Origin: JBEAOO01 sp041164825
GTDB taxonomy: Bacteria > Pseudomonadota > Gammaproteobacteria > Burkholderiales > Burkholderiaceae_C
NCBI GenBank assembly: GCA_041164825.1
Contig: JBEAOO010000362.1
Location: 1 to 6,877 of the forward strand
Length of the DNA: 6,877 bases
Direction of reading: 5' to 3'
Shown: one piece after another, positions 6,472 to 6,877 of the stretch
Layout of the letters: every line of letters starts with the position of its first letter
Position numbering within the stretch: the first letter of the stretch is position 1
Program-made: the position numbers and the translations under genes
Notes under the pieces: model-generated
The model's input: the letters and a program-made list of their open reading frames with translations, nothing else
What the model was told of the DNA's origin: nothing
Databases searched by the model: none

Positions 6472-6565
6472 AGCGCTGAGCCGCATTCGCTTTGCTCCGT
6501 GTCCCCCGGACCCGCTGCGCGGGCCCTCCTCCTTTACCTGCGCAAAGCGAATGCGGCACAGCGCT
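6472..6565. repeat. Arm 1 of structured repeat copy 2
   Basis: Positions 6472-6495 and 6542-6565 pair over 24 bp with one mismatch (A6479 opposite A6558), using nearly the same stem as arm 1 of copy 1 (GCCGCATTCGCTTTGC). The tip hairpin differs: CCCGC-TGC-GCGGG (6511-6523). The core 6491-6546 is the exact reverse complement of the arm 2 core in copy 1. Confidence 0.9.
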
Positions 6566-6616
6566 CCTTGAACCAGCAGTGGCAGGCCACGTCAACGCAG
6601 GCCACGGTGTGTGCAG

Positions 6617-6721
6617 GGGCGGTGATGGGCCGGGCCGATGTGCGGAGGTAAAGGGGGAATGGACCGACCGAAGGGAGGGCCAGGAGGACACGCAGCACAT
6701 CGGCCCGGCCCATCGCCGCCC
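6617..6721. repeat. Arm 2 of structured repeat copy 2
   Basis: Positions 6617-6643 and 6695-6721 form 27 consecutive pairs, one of them G-U (T6623 with G6715), containing GGGCCGGGCCGATGTGC. Compared with arm 2 of copy 1, two pairs have changed on both sides at once. The core is the most diverged of the four: it keeps GAGGTAAAGG and GAGGACAC, but its tip (GGACCGACCGAAGGGAGGGCC region, 6661-6681) folds only weakly. Confidence 0.88.
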
Positions 6722-6787
6722 TGGCGCCGATCGTCAGCCAGGAAGCGGTCTCAGGCCCAGAGGTCGATACCGTGGATACCTTTCCTA

Positions 6788-6877
6788 TCAGTTCTCTCTG
6801 AACGCCTCCTTGGATTTCATCATCGGCCGCAGGATGAAGCTCAGCACGGAGCGCTCGCCGGTGGCGATTTCGGCCCG
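6788..6877 (-). CDS. HlyD-family type I secretion periplasmic adaptor, C-terminal fragment
   Basis: A minus-strand frame enters from the right edge and ends at TGA (6790-6788), leaving the last 29 residues: AEIATGERSVLSFILRPMM (residues 2-20), then KSKEAFREN. This matches the very C-terminus of HlyD/LapC-type membrane fusion proteins, where a strand with TG.RSVL leads into the short FIL.P...K.KEAF.E tail. Such proteins bridge the inner membrane ABC transporter and the TolC-type channel. The TolC-family gene downstream on the same strand (starting 577 bp later) supports this. The ABC transporter and the secreted substrate would be expected beyond the window. The call rests on a short tail, but it is distinctive. 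Confidence 0.8.
   Translation of the reverse strand, partial: RAEIATGERSVLSFILRPMMKSKEAFREN

Larger units (their letters stand above)
6457..6732. repeat. Large structured repeat element, copy 2 (three-stem palindromic composite)
   Basis: This 276-bp non-coding element has the same architecture as the copy at 2191-2449. Its closing stem pairs 6457-6471 (GATCGGCGCGAGGGC) with 6718-6732, 15 bp with one mismatch (G6466 opposite G6723), longer than in copy 1. Arm 1 spans 6472-6565, a linker follows (6566-6616), and arm 2 spans 6617-6721. It lies between the 3' end of the hlyD-like gene and the tolC-like gene, inside what should be a secretion operon. In the minus-strand transcript it would form a large three-way-junction-like structure. 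It could be a mobile REP/BIME-type repeat, an mRNA stabiliser or attenuator, or a separate RNA. Confidence 0.85.

Noticed and set aside
6089..6700. Minus-strand open frame of 203 codons across copy 2 and the tolC-like 5' end
   Set aside because: It overlaps the tolC-like start in another frame and consists largely of translated repeat sequence.
1..6877. tRNA, rRNA and CRISPR arrays
   Set aside because: No cloverleaf, rRNA-like stretch or regularly spaced short direct repeats were seen; the only strong repeats are the inverted composite elements.

Overview
The window is GC-rich, and its codon use and gene types suggest a betaproteobacterium of the order Burkholderiales (Comamonadaceae or a relative). 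This is an inference from composition and protein style; no rRNA or other marker gene is present.

Layout. The left edge holds the 3' end of a plus-strand VirK/YbjX-family (DUF535) gene (2-304). A 147-bp gap with a clear stem-loop follows, then a complete plus-strand UDP-galactopyranose mutase gene, glf (452-1555). A GC-rich hairpin (1583-1606) lies between glf and the convergent minus-strand genes and probably terminates transcription from both sides. Every later gene is on the minus strand. In transcription order, from the right edge leftward, they are: the last 29 codons of an HlyD-type type I secretion adaptor (6788-6877), a TolC-family outer membrane protein (4840-6210), a GT-B glycosyltransferase (3864-4808), a DUF4422 glycosyltransferase-like protein (3019-3861), a small secreted protein with an SH3-like look (2553-2936), and a small membrane protein (1619-2047).

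How the genes fit together. hlyD and tolC encode two of the three parts of a type I secretion system; the ABC transporter would lie beyond the right edge. The two sugar-transfer genes follow tolC with gaps of 31 bp and 2 bp, so secretion and glycosylation are probably expressed together. Opposite them, glf would make UDP-galactofuranose, a possible sugar donor. The region looks like part of a locus for a secreted, possibly glycosylated, protein or a surface polysaccharide.

The most unusual content is non-coding. Two copies (2191-2449 and 6457-6732) of a roughly 260-275-bp element each fold into a closing stem and two long hairpin arms. The two arms carry the same core in opposite orientations. 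One 56-bp core is identical, in inverted orientation, between arm 2 of copy 1 and arm 1 of copy 2, although the stems around it differ. In arm 2 the stems differ between copies by paired, compensatory changes. One copy sits between hlyD and tolC, the other between the SH3-like gene and the small membrane protein gene.
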